Below, piece after piece: positions 1 to 21,710 of a stretch of DNA of 64,000 nt. The DNA is from Xestospongia bergquistia. Its lineage: Eukaryota; Porifera; Demospongiae; Haplosclerida; Petrosiidae. The DNA is taken from NCBI GenBank assembly GCA_963965975.1, contig OZ014411.1, positions 20,240,446 to 20,304,445 of the forward strand. Reading direction: 5' to 3'. A model generated the notes under the pieces. The model had not been told where the DNA came from. It did not search any database and was given only the letters and a program-made list of their open reading frames with translations. The position numbers and the translations under genes are program-made. The first letter of the stretch is position 1; every line of letters starts with the position of its first letter.

Positions 1-1080
1 TGCTAAAAAACAGGTGTAATACAGTTGAACTGGTAATCTTTGCCCTGCAGAGAACTGTGAGGGTTAATTAATCACCTGCTAAGGCACGCAGAAGTAATTC
101 AACTTGTTATTAATTTATATATTATTTAAATATAGTATGTATTAGTATACCAATATTGCCAAATTATGACATTTGTAATTGTTTCAAATCTACCATAACA
201 AAGTTCATTTTCATTAAATAATGAAAAAACAAAGAACTTTATGCAAGGTCAAATTTATTACCGATATCCAATGATCTTAAACTGAATGCCTATGCTTGTA
301 GAAATTGCTTTACCAACGTACTTTCCACAAACTTTCCTTTTTTCTCCAATTGGTAGCCAGATATTTTCAGAATTATAAGAGACGGCTGATTGCTTGTAAC
401 CAAAAACAAACAGTGACAATGAATGTTTAGGATCAGAGTAAATTTCTATTTGTGCACCTAATGATGATTCAGAAATCCAACCAGAGTTAACATGAGCATA
501 CACAAGTACTTGTGTAGCTGTATCTGGCACATTGACAGAGTTTAGATCAATTACTGATGTTGTTCCCGGAGAAGATGCAGAAATGTCTGTAAAACAACAG
601 GTGATGGGAGTCCAAGTGCTCCACTATGTAACAAAATGAATCATAAACATTGTCAAATGTACTACAGTTACTTATATACCTTAGATTTGAACTCAGATAA
701 CTCCTTTGTTTGCTCACATAATGAGTCAGACAACTGCTTAATTTCCTTACGTAATGATTTAATGTCACTTGACAATTTCTGTTAAGTAAATAACAAAAAA
801 AATGAAAATCATTAAAGTACAAACCACTTGTCACAGTAGTAGGTCATTACAGAAATATTAATTTGCCATTCTGACACTGAGAACTTGTTAATTATAACTA
901 TAGTGTTGTATTTTGATAACTATAGGTGTGGCAATAATTCATCATAATGCATGGTGTGACATCAACAAAGTGACAGTTCTTAAAGGCTCTTTTTTGCTAA
1001 TCTACACATTCACCTTAAATCACAGAAAGGTTAACTGTAATTACTTTCAGCCCGAATAATGAGAAAACTTAACAACCAAC
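1..1080. repeat. Left arm of large inverted repeat
   Basis: The sequence from the window start to about 1080 matches the reverse complement of about 3297-4375, including exons 3 and 4 of the family gene, their introns and 3' flank. Shared landmarks include the block around 60-100 and its partner around 4290-4325. The arm may continue left of the window. The spacer is about 2.2 kb. Confidence 0.75.
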
Positions 1081-1750
1081 TCTCTGACCAACATGTGGAA
1101 GCTAATGATAAGGTGATATAAATATTTGTTATTGTTATATCAGAATTTGGTGAGTAAATTGCTTTAACTTTGAAGTATTTTACGGAAATTTCTATATTGA
1201 AAATGGAGAAAACTACTAATACACTGCAGTGTTTTGGAAACTGTAAAATGTGCCATATTGGCCTGTACTATTGAAACAGACAGATATACACACACAAGGT
1301 AAGTGCCACAACCCTCACCTGTGCAGTGAGAAGTGAGGGTTAATAAGGAATTCTTTAAAATACAAACAAAACTATAACTTCTCTCATTAATCAGGTTTTT
1401 TAAGTTTACTAACATGACAGTACCTTATGATCACCTCCTGTTTCATGGCTGTCACTCTTCGAATTCTGAAAAACATATTACATTTCAAGGTATTAGTTTT
1501 CAACAAAGTAATGAAGACAACTCATGGTTACAACATCTCCAGTCAAGATGTTAATATGATGATTATTCATTCATTAAAATTCTATTGACAATGCCAATAC
1601 AATTAGTATTATACACACTACATTAAGGTCTGAAAACTAGCCAAAATGAGTGTTTAATGTTTTACAAGTGCTAACCTTGTCCACTATGAATGCACCTAGT
1701 ATCATTAAAAAGGGAAGAGTGATGAAGAACAAGCTCATTTCAAATGACAT
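258..1750 (-). CDS. Small membrane-anchored coiled-coil protein, family copy A (unknown function)
   Basis: I do not recognise this family. Four exons read on the minus strand with GT-AG borders: 1676-1750, 1424-1465, 680-778 and 258-623, all phase 0, giving 193 residues. Exon 1 (25 residues) is a hydrophobic segment that could be a signal anchor. Exon 2 is short and polar. Exon 3 (33 residues, K/E/S/L-rich) looks like a coiled coil. Exon 4 begins with the W-S-T-W-T motif and codes a domain of about 120 residues that contains IEIYSDP, SYNSENIWLPIGEKR and GKYVG and ends in FKIIGYR. The same layout recurs at 19266-20195 and, with more exons, at 23507-24835, so it is a real family. It lies in one arm of a large inverted repeat. 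A type II membrane or secreted oligomer is inferred from the layout only. Confidence 0.72.
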
Positions 1751-2043
1751 GTTAGGAAATTGAAATCAGTCACTTTAGCTCCAGTTTCTACAAACAGTTC
1801 TTACGACAGTATGCCTTTCAAGTCTGACACTGCATTCAGCCACAAAATTTATACTAGAGACATTAAGTTGTAGCGCCTTATCTTTTATTTCCAAGTGTAA
1901 AAAGGAAGTTATAAGCAGAACATGTTAACACATGACAAACATTTGCTATCTATGTAATTATTTCCAAGTGACAATATAGGAATAGAGCAGCATGTGAAAG
2001 ATGAAAATCATTGTCATTGTCAGTGTCAAAAGAGTGTAAACAT

Positions 2044-2130
2044 AAGATGGGGAGTAGTAACAATTTCCTTCAGAGCTGCAGTTAAGCTACCACATCAAAA
2101 TGTATAATATTTATTACATTATACTGCTTT
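2044..2130 (-). pseudogene. Fragment of AP3D1 exon 34 and its flank
   Basis: The stretch at 2044-2085 closely matches 7780-7825, inside the penultimate coding exon of the AP3D1 gene. It then jumps to sequence matching the intron at about 7868-7900 (the poly-T/ATTATAC stretch), so about 40 bp have been lost. It is in the same orientation as AP3D1 and too short to code. It records a past duplication that joined AP3D1 sequence to the neighbouring gene family. Confidence 0.6.
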
Positions 2131-2935
2131 ATCATAATTATAGTTATATATATAACACTACTATAATACTAATTATCCAGCTGTAGAACTGCCACATTGT
2201 TGCTGTAGACACAGAACAAGCAAACTTTGTTTAATCAGGCTATATTCCATAGACAAGTTTCTTTTAATAAGTTATAATTATAACGACAATATATTTCACC
2301 AAACATTTCATTTTAGAATCTTCTATAAATTAACTTATTATGTCCTTTAGATTTAGTACATGAGGTGGGTTTGAGATTTTGTGTAGGTTCGATAGCCCTG
2401 TACTAGGAGCCATGACATTAGAAACAAAATGTCCTAAGCAAGTTGAGTGTAGATAACAGAACAGTCCTAGCTCAATTGTTTTGTTGTTTGTGCATGTTTA
2501 TGTCAAAAATGATTTATGTAGCACAAAACAATCAATGCAAGCTAGTATCACATCTATTTTGCAATGTGGTTTAATTTGTACATACACTGGACTGTTAACA
2601 CTTCTATGCCTTTAGTGCCACACCCACATTGATGCAAATATTTTGAGGGTGTCTGACCACTTGTGCTGGCCTTGCACTAGCTGTATGCAACAATATAGTT
2701 TTTGACATATATCACTATTTAAATAACTTTACCAATATTTTCTGATAAATAGGGATGGAGTAAAAGGTAATCTCATAGGAAAATAAGCAAATTGTACACA
2801 GTCACAACAGGACCAAGCACTTCATTGTTTAAATTTTAGTATTACGTACTTGTTAATTTGAACTTAGTGGTATTGATAATGTAGTTATTCACCATGTCAC
2901 AGATAAAGCACTCAAAAGCATATATCAACAACATG
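2131..2935. other. Intergenic, nothing recognised
   Basis: AT-rich sequence between family copies A and B. No open frame, RNA gene or clear transposon end was seen. Confidence 0.5.
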
Positions 2936-4120
2936 ACAGCCATGCTCATGAAACAGGAGGTGATGACAAGGTACTGTGATGTTAGAAAGCATAAAAAACT
3001 GCTTAATGAGAGAAGCTACAGTTTTGTTTGATTTTAAAGAATTTGTTGTTATTAATAAATTGTAATTAATTTTTATGTATTATTATTATTTACTCAATAG
3101 AAATTGTCAAGTGCCCTTAATTCATTACGTGAAGAATTGAAGAAAGAGTTATCTGATTAGGAATCTAAGGTCTGAATAACATTCTTTAATATTAATTGTT
3201 CATTTTGCTACACAGTGAAGTACTTGGACTCCTATCACCAGTAAAATAATAAATATCATTATGATGTGATCATTAACTTAAGTGTGTTGATCGTCAAATT
3301 AGTTGTTTTCTCATTAGTTTAGGCCAAAAGCAATTACAGTTAACCTTTCTGTGAATTACATTGGATGAGTACCTTAGCAAAAAAGAGTCTTTAAGAACTG
3401 TCACTTTGTTGATGACACACTATGCACTATGGTGAATTATTGCCACACCTCTAGGTATCAAAATACAGCATTATAATTTTATGTTAACAAGTTCACGATG
3501 CCAGAATGGCATATTAATATTTCTGTAATTACCTACTGCTGTGACAAGTGGTTTGCACTTTAGTGATTTTCATTGTTTTTGTTATTCACTTAACAGATAT
3601 TGTCAAGTGACATTAAATCATTACGTAAGGAATTAAGCAGTTGTCTGACTCATTATGTGAGCAAACGAAGAAGGAGTTATCTGTGTTCAAATCTAAGGTA
3701 TATAAGTAACTATATTATATTTGACAATAATTTATGATTCATTTGGTTACATAGTGGAGTACTTGGCTCCCATCACCTGCGATTTTATAAACATTTCTGT
3801 ATCTTCTCCCGGGAACAACATCAGTATTTGATCTGAACTCTGTCAATGTGCCAGATACAGCTACAGAAGTACTTGTGTATGTTCATGTTAACTCTGGTTG
3901 GGTTGCTGAATCACCAATATTTGCACAGATAGAAAGTTACTCTGATCCTGAACATTCATTGCCACTGTTTGTTTGTGGTTTCAAGCAAGCAGCCATGTCT
4001 TATAATTCTGAAAATATGTGGTTACCAATTGGAGAAAAAAGGAATCTGTGTGGAAAGTACATTGGTAAACCAATTTCTACAAACACAGCCGTTCTGTTTA
4101 CGATCATTGGATATTGGTAA
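2936..4120 (+). pseudogene. Broken family copy B
   Basis: This looks like two overlapping broken copies. An exon-2-like piece ends at 2971. An exon 3 at 3101-3169 has good splice borders but an in-frame TAG at 3158-3160. A stub of exon 4 follows near 3217, with its first Trp codon changed to TGA. A second exon 3 at 3597-3697 is 101 nt instead of 99, which shifts the frame. The full-length exon 4 at 3755-4120 has a 1-base loss near 3769 and a compensating 1-base gain near 3810, which puts a stop in between. The last 90 codons (from 3848) remain open and well conserved, so decay is recent. No exon 1 was found. Confidence 0.75.
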
Positions 4121-4375
4121 TAAAGTTGGTCTTGCATAAAATTCTTTGAATTTTCCTCATTATTTAATAAAAATTAACTTTGTTATGTTACATTTGAAAC
4201 AATTACAAATATCTAGTCATAATGGCAATATTGGATATGTACTATAATATTATAGTGAAGTTAATAACAAGTTCAATTACTTTTGCGTGCCTTAGCAGCA
4301 GGTGATTAATTAACCCTCACAGTTCTCCTCGGGGCAAAGGTTACCAAGTCAATTGTATTACTTCTTTTTTATAGC
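3297..4375. repeat. Right arm of large inverted repeat
   Basis: Inverted partner of 1-1080. It carries the broken family copy B. Small indels relative to the left arm destroy its reading frame, so this arm has evolved without coding constraint since the duplication. Confidence 0.75.
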
Positions 4376-4984
4376 AGACAGACAAAATCTTTGTATCCAT
4401 GCTTTTTTTGACAAGTAGCATAATATCATGTTATTCACTTCTTTAGTTAATTGATTGGTGAGCTATTTTCTGTTGCTACTGTAGCTGAATACACATTCAT
4501 GCAAAGCTTTAAAGAAATGCTGTTAGCACAAGAAAGTGTCTATGCCACATCCATTGTGGTTAAGTATATTATTGTCCCTAATTGCCAGAACATATTTATA
4601 AATATTTTGATATTTACATCTTTGAAAGAATTTCTGTTGTTCATTTAATTGCATGAAAACTTGCTGAATAAAACATAAGGCAAACGAACACACATTGTAA
4701 TGTATCATATTAGAGCTGAGACAAGGGTTCTGCACTATTGTCCTCACCTTTTCATTTTAATTCAGTCATTATTGGATGCAATGTTTGTTTATATGTGTGA
4801 CCAAAATGCAAAAAGGGTACATAGTATATATTCAGTTTTCTTGTAATTTTTAGCACAATCCAAAATCTATCAATTTAACAACATTCTTATTTGGCATCCA
4901 AAGTCTCATCTTTAAAATGATAATATTAAAACATCATTCACAGTCACTTATGTATTTACACTTTAACTCCTTCAAATCTTTGAA
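4121..4984. other. Intergenic between family copies B and C
   Basis: To about 4375 this is the end of the inverted-repeat arm. From there to 4984 I see no gene; the two short open frames are antisense to each other and have no recognisable content. Confidence 0.45.
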
Positions 4985-6290
4985 CCCTGAAAAACATAAT
5001 ATTACATTTCAAGGTATTTTTCTCAAGAAAGTAATTAAGACAATTCACGCTTTACAATATCTCCAATCAAGATGTTAATATGATAATCTTTCATTCATTA
5101 AATTCTATTGACAATACCAATACAATTAATACTGTGCAGATTATATTAAGGTCTGAAAACTAGTCAGAAGTGTTTAACATTTTGCAAGTGCTAACCTTGT
5201 TCATTATGAACGCACCTAGTATCTTTAAAAAGGGAAGAGTGATGAAGAATAAAGATGATTCAAATGACATTGTAAAGAATGCAAATCAATCACTTTAGCT
5301 CCAGTTCCTACAAACAGTTCTTACGACAGTATGCCAACAAAATTTATAGTAGAGACATCAAGCTGTAATATCTTTCATTTCCAAGTGTAAAAAGGATGCA
5401 GAACATGCTAACACATAACAAACATTATCCATCTCTAGTCTATAGTTACTTTCAAGTGACAATATAGGAATAGAGCTATACATAAAAGATGGAAATGATT
5501 GTCAGTGTTAAAAGAGTATAAGCATATGCTTTTAAACTCATATAAATGCTGTACAAAATTACACTTGTGCCTAGCTTTTAATGTAGAGTCACTTTACTCA
5601 ATGATAGGATGGTAGTAACTAAAGTACAGTTATATGGAGTCATTTGACATGACCGTAACATCGTATTTGTTGATCCACATATTGTCTATATTTTTGTCCT
5701 TATATAACACAATTCAATATAAAATGTTGCAATAAGTCAATGTGTAATTGTTTAGATTGTTCACTTGTATTAAAAAGCAGCAGTTGAAATACACTTTCAG
5801 AACTGTAGCAATATTCAAACATAAACAGTAGTAAAGAGTGAAACTACATTGGTTCAACCAATGTATATGAAGTAAGTCTTCATTAAATAGTAAATCCAAT
5901 CAAACCGTCACTGACACACTCATACATTCAGTACTCTAGAAGTTACAGCAAGACATACAGTCCAATAATTCAGTTATGTATTGAAAAATGAAGTATTTTT
6001 GTTATTTTAACATATTATAGTTCATTATAATAGCTTCATTATTTTTTATGCAGAATTGAAAACAGGCATTTTCCAATTACTACAATGTATTAAGCTGAAA
6101 CAATACATTGTTTACTCTAACACAAGTAATGTAATAGAAGTGCACAAGCATTTGCAATCCCAGTTAGAAATCTATAACTTTGCACTGAAATTTTCATCAT
6201 AGCCCTTAAATTAATTAACATACACTCTCACTTCTAATGTTACTAATAGGGATAGGGAAGGAGAAGCTAGGGGAGTTCAGCTGCCCCCTC
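4985..6290 (-). pseudogene. 5' half of a family copy (C) within an inverted duplication
   Basis: Matches the reverse complement of about 18230-19560. It holds the promoter-side flank and an exon 1 at 5196-5270 (25 codons, open, with Met-to-Lys and Val-Asp-to-Met-Asn changes relative to copies A and D). Homology stops inside the would-be exon 2 near 4985. Exons 3 and 4 are missing, so it cannot make the family protein. Confidence 0.7.
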
Positions 6291-6359
6291 CCAATGTTTG
6301 CTAAGCACAATAACCTTAATGTCAAAGGAAGTGTGGACGTTTATTTATTATTAATATTA

Positions 6360-6730
6360 AGTTATTGGAGAAGTTTTTAGTTATGTGAGGATCATCAAAA
6401 GAGATAAAAACTAGAAATGATTCAAATAACATTGTTAAGTTATGGAAATCAATTAATTCCACAAGTTCTTAGAGTATGCACTCTGCCTTTAATATTATCA
6501 CTTCATTCAGCTACTAAATTTGTATTCTCAGCATTTCCTATATCTTCAATAAGTGTAAAGAGGAAATGAAACCAGAATATTAAATTGACAAGTATGAACA
6601 CACATATTAACACAATGAAAGTTCTTCGCTGTCTCTATAGTTACTTCCAGGTAACAATATAGAAATAAACAAATTATGATATGTGAGAAAAGGAAATTAT
6701 TGTTTGCATTAAATATGACACAGACCACAT
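6360..6730 (-). pseudogene. Strongly diverged remnant of a family 5' region
   Basis: Weaker similarity to the exon-1 region and its upstream flank in copies A (about 1700-2040), C (5240-5530) and D (18990-19270). The signal-anchor frame is no longer intact. An older duplicate than the others. Confidence 0.5.
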
Positions 6731-7360
6731 CTCATAGATGCATCCATCATTTATCAACTTTCATCATGGAAAGAGGTTGCAACCACATTTATAATTGTAT
6801 CATCTAACTTGAGATAAATGTTGAGAGGAACTGAAGTTCCCAAGAGTACATTGGTTATAAGTCCATGCAAAAAATGAAAGGACACACATGGTCTTCATTG
6901 CTTTGCGACGGAAGACCATGGTGTCAGCCCTAACATTAAAATAATGGCTAAAGTATTTATGTAGTGTTCAGTGTCATTTCCTTTCTGTTGTGCTAGGTAT
7001 TTGCTTGTCTCTAATAAATTAATGTTGCTAGCATCTAGAATGGTATTATGAAGGAAGTATTAAATGATTTGTGGAGCTGACCATATGACATCACATTAAA
7101 AATGACAAATGACACTAACCCTAATTAATGCACATGCATTTGTTCACATGCGATATTGCCATCATTCTTTAGGACTTCTTTCAATGATATAAGTACCTTA
7201 AGATAGCGGGGACTAGGTAGTTTAGTTATAGAGACACTAAATTTAGCCATTGTTTCATATCTTTAAATTTTGTTAATCAGCTTTAATTCACACAACAGTT
7301 AACCTATGAAGTTCAAAATACTAAAATATTGTTCCAATAAAGTTCAAAAAACAATCGTTC
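6731..7360. other. Downstream flank of AP3D1, no gene seen
   Basis: AT-rich sequence after the AP3D1 stop codon. Presumably 3' UTR near 7300-7360; no other feature recognised. Confidence 0.45.
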
Positions 7361-17777
<10,417 letters not shown>

Positions 17778-18229
17778 TTCTTTTCATTAGTTTGCCTCTG
17801 TTAGACCACAGGGTTGAGTCTTCACTTGGTATCACAAGACCGGCGTTGTAGAAGGTGTGGTCTAGTTAATTGTATAATAGATTAAGTAAGTTATTAGCGA
17901 TGAATAATAATCCAAGAGGTGACTTGCTCGGAAATAAATAAGCCATAAAATTTTCTAGTCATTCAGGTAAGCTAAATACTAGTAGATACTAACGATACTA
18001 CTGTGAGTCTACAACTATTGAATTAACATACAATTCAGTTTTTGAAGGCAGCAACTAGCAAATTTATCATTTCACACAAAAATGCACCCATTAAAATTTT
18101 CCAACACACAGAGGTACAGCTATTAGCTAGCTTAGGGTAGGTGTGTAATTGAAGTTGGAGGGTTTGATGTAGCTTCCACATAGCCAGCTCTTCCATCTGT
18201 AATACACTAGGGGAAGGTGTCGGATACAG
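17778..18229. promoter_or_regulatory. AP3D1 upstream region
   Basis: The AP3D1 promoter should lie here, since coding begins at 17777 and the next homologous block begins near 18230. No TATA box or other specific element could be assigned. Confidence 0.4.
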
Positions 18230-19560
18230 GCTATTGGGGGCTGAAGTCCCTCTATCCCCCCTTTTCTATTCACATCTGTATTAGTACTATTAGATTATAT
18301 TAGAAGTGTGAGCGTATGCTAATTATTGAAAGGCTGGGCTGGCAATGCTGCATAGTCATAGATGGGATTGCAACAATGCATTGTATCAGCTTAACAATAT
18401 AAATGGAAAATGGCTGAAATTAGACTTTAAATTTTTGCAAAGTAAAATAGTACAGCTATTATATATAGTGAACTATAATAAGTTAAACTAACACAACAAT
18501 GCTTCATCTTTCAAGACATAACTGAGTTGCTGAACCATATGTCTTGCTACAACTTCTAGAGTGTTGAAAGTATGTGTACATCAGTGACCATATGATTGGA
18601 TTTATAATTTAGTGAAGAATTACTTCATATACATTGGTTGAACCAATGTACTTTCATTCTTTTATTACTATTTATGTTTGAATATTGCTAGAGTTCTAAA
18701 AAGTGTTTCAACTGCTTTTAAATACAAGTGAACAATTTCAACAACTACACATTGCATTGACTCATTCTAACATCTTATATTGTGTCATGTAAGGACAAAG
18801 ATATAGACAATATGTCGATCAACAAATATGAGGTTACAATCATGTCAAATGACTGTATATGACTAAATGCTAGTTACTGTCTTATCATAAAGTAAACTGA
18901 TTCTACATTAAAAGCTAGGCACATACACGATATTTATATACAATATTAATTATGGGTGATAAACATTTCCTTATATCATTTAACACTGACAATGATTTCC
19001 ATCTTTCACATGCACATTGTTCTATTCCTATATCCTATATTGTCACTTGAAAATAACTATAGTGATAACAAATGTTTGCCATGTATTAACATGTTCTGCA
19101 CAATTAAATTTCCTTTTACACTTGGAAATGAAGGAAGAGTTGCTACAACTTGATGTATCTAGTATAAAGTTTGTTGCTGAATGCAGTGACAGACTTGAAA
19201 GGCATACTGTCATAAGATCTGTTTGTAGGAACTGGAGCTAAACCGATTAATTTCCATTCTTTACCATGTCATTTGAATCATCTTTATTCTTCATCACTCT
19301 TCCCTTTTTAATGATACTAGGTGCATTCATAGTGGACAAGGTTAGCACTTGTAAAACATTAAACATTGTCATTCCGACTAGTTTTCAGACTGTAATGTAC
19401 TGTGTATAGTATTAATTGTATTGGCATTGTCAATGAATGAAAGATTATCATATTAACATCTTGATTAGAGATATTGTAAAGTGTGAACTGTCTTAAATAC
19501 TTTGTTGAGAAAAAAATACCTTGAAATGAAATACTATGTTTTTCAGAGTTCAAAGAGTGA
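18230..19560. repeat. Inverted duplication partner of 4985-6290
   Basis: The upstream region, exon 1 and intron 1 of family copy D, repeated in reverse on the far side of AP3D1. A shared near-perfect palindrome at about 18632-18652 and 5850-5870 marks the alignment. The AP3D1 gene is thus bracketed by inverted homologous blocks of about 1.3 kb, some 12 kb apart. Confidence 0.75.
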
Positions 19561-20195
19561 CAGAGATGCTCATGAAACAGGAGGTGATGACAAGGTACTG
19601 TTGTGTTAGTAAACTTAAAAAAAATTAATTAATAAGAGAAACTAATTTGTTTGATTTTAAAGAATTTGTTGTTATTAATATAATTTTATTATATTATTGT
19701 TATTTACTCAATAGAAATTGTCAAGTGCCCTTAATTCATTACGTGAAGAAATGAAGAAAAAGCTATCTGATTTAGAATCTAAGGTCTGAATAACATTCAT
19801 TAATATTAATTGTTCATTTTGCTACACAGTGGAGTACTTGGACTCCTATCACTAGTGATTTTATGAACATTTCTGCATCTTTTCCGGGTAAACCATCAAT
19901 AATTGATCTGGCCACTCTTAATATACCAGATACAGCTTTACAAGTGCTTGTGTATGTTCAGGCTACCACAAGTTGGATTACTGATTATGAAGGGTCTGCA
20001 AAAATAGAACTTTACTCTGATCCTAAACATCCATTGGAAATGTATGTTTATGCTCGCAAGCAATCAGCCAACTCTTACAATTCTGAAAATGTATGGCTAC
20101 CAATTGGAGAAAAAAGAAATGTGACCGGAAGGTACATTGGTCAAAGTATTTCTGAACACATAAATATTCACTTTAAGATCATTGGATATCGATAA
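19266..20195 (+). CDS. Small membrane-anchored coiled-coil protein, family copy D (unknown function)
   Basis: Intact member of the same family as 258-1750, here on the plus strand. Exons 19266-19340, 19547-19594, 19715-19783 and 19830-20195, all phase 0 with GT-AG borders, give 185 residues. Order: hydrophobic anchor (1-25, LFFITLPFLMILGAFIV), polar hinge (26-41), short coiled coil (42-64), conserved C-terminal domain (65-185) with the SYNSENVWLPIGEKRN motif and terminal FKIIGYR. An AATAAA lies about 50 bases after the stop (20245-20250). Function and fold are unknown. The invariant Ser-Tyr-Asn-Ser and Trp-Leu-Pro-Ile core suggests a folded domain kept by selection. Confidence 0.78.
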
Positions 20196-20449
20196 TACAT
20201 TTGTTGATCTTGCAGAAGATTCTTTAATTTATTTTTCATTATTTAATAAAGATGAACTTTTGCATATGTTACATTTGAAACAATTATTACAAAATGTCTA
20301 GTCAGTATTATTTAAAATCATCCATACTTAGTTATTGGTCAAATTAAAATAGTGTCACATTAGTTAAGTTTGAAGGAGAAAAACAGATATTGTTGTACGA
20401 CAACAAATTAATTGAAAAGTTATTGAGGACATTTATAATTGGACCTGAC

Positions 20450-20965
20450 ACTGACAATTTGGATAATGTTTGATTACATATGACTGCACAAATGACAGTC
20501 ATGCTCATGACATAATGACAATCATACCCATGAATCAGGAATTGATGAATTGACATTAGTAAACACAACAAATTAATGACAATAACAATGTGTTAATCTG
20601 TGCACCACTACTTGCCTAATTAATGCTACAAAATTCACTTCTTCTTTATGATTGGAAATGAAAGAACAGGTGCTGCTAATCTTGATGTAATTTTACTCAC
20701 ATTTTTGCATCTTCTCCATGTACAGCATTAGTAATTGATCTTGGATGTACCAGATATAGCTATACAAGTGCTTATATATATTTTTGTTGGATTACCCATA
20801 AAGAGGCTATATAGATAGGAATTTACACATACAATCAGCCATCCTACAATTCTGAAAACATATGGTCACCTACTGGACAAGAAAGGAATGTGAGTGAGAG
20901 GTTCATTGGTACTGTAAAATGCAAAACACAGTCATTTTCAGTTTAAGATAATTGGATTTCAGTAA
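20450..20965 (+). pseudogene. Degenerate family copy after copy D
   Basis: Exon-2-like scraps near 20480-20545, then a decayed exon 4 at about 20700-20965. Traces of the PDIAIQVL, SYNSENIW and terminal FKIIGFQ codons remain, but with internal deletions and stops. Tandem relic of copy D. Confidence 0.65.
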
Positions 20966-21389
20966 TAAAATTAACTTGTTATTCTTACAGAAGTTCTTTT
21001 AATCATTCGCTGAAAACAAAATTTGTTATTATAAAATGTCACAACAATATTAGATAAGCTCATACTCACTAGGCTAATTGTAAAGTTAATATAATAACCA
21101 GGCTATAGTACTTTGATATGTCTTAGTAGAAAAGAGCATGTGATGTTTTAATGTTAATTTTTGATAATGTGATGAATAAAGAAAGGTCATTTCAACTTTT
21201 CTTTAACTAGAACTTGTTCATATTGGGAAAATTATATTATCGTTGCTGAGTTTGAGTAATTCAACTGGTATACTGACAGACAGACAGACGCACCCACCCA
21301 CCAACAACTACACATGCACACACAAACACAAGGTAAGTACTGCAACTCTTGCCCATGTGGTGGTCAGCATGTATTAACAATTATGCTTG
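20966..21389. other. Intergenic, short CA/GACA-rich stretch
   Basis: Contains GACA and ACACAC repeats near 21279-21330 that also occur near 1277-1310. No gene seen. Confidence 0.4.
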
Positions 21390-21710
21390 GTCATCAACAA
21401 TTTCATAGAGTCTCCAAAGCAGCAGCTCTCATTTTAAAATGTTATAATTGGTCACTCACCATCCTTTGAAATCACATCTTTTAAATTTCAGTATCTCTCT
21501 TTTACTACCTGTTCCTCTGACAAGAACAATCTATTTATTCCATTTGTGCATACACTAAGTCAACAATCAACAATGTTTTTTGTATGTGATGTTAAATTAT
21601 GGAACACACTATCTCGTAAGACTCAGCCGTGCTATGGATCCAGAACAGTTTTTAAGTACAAATCTTAAGCACTTGTTAAGATAATGTAATTTAAAGTTCT
21701 TTTCTGTTTA
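21390..21710 (+). mobile_element. Probable 3' end of a non-LTR retrotransposon (LINE) ORF2
   Basis: In one frame near 21575-21670 the translation reads VKLWNTLSRKTQ followed by an FKYK-like end. This resembles the 'LWNSLP ... FK' tail of animal LINE reverse-transcriptase proteins. Stops and frame changes occur upstream. Only the tail is present. Confidence 0.45.

Noticed and set aside
268..4120. Idea that the conserved family domain is a C1q/TNF or lectin fold
   Set aside because: Length and beta-like pattern are suggestive, but no diagnostic residues of those families could be seen, so no name was given.
19128..19242. Possible extra exon upstream of family copy D (frame starting at the ATG near 19128)
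   Set aside because: It ends in a stop before exon 1, and the corresponding frames are broken in copies A and C; more likely promoter or 5' UTR.
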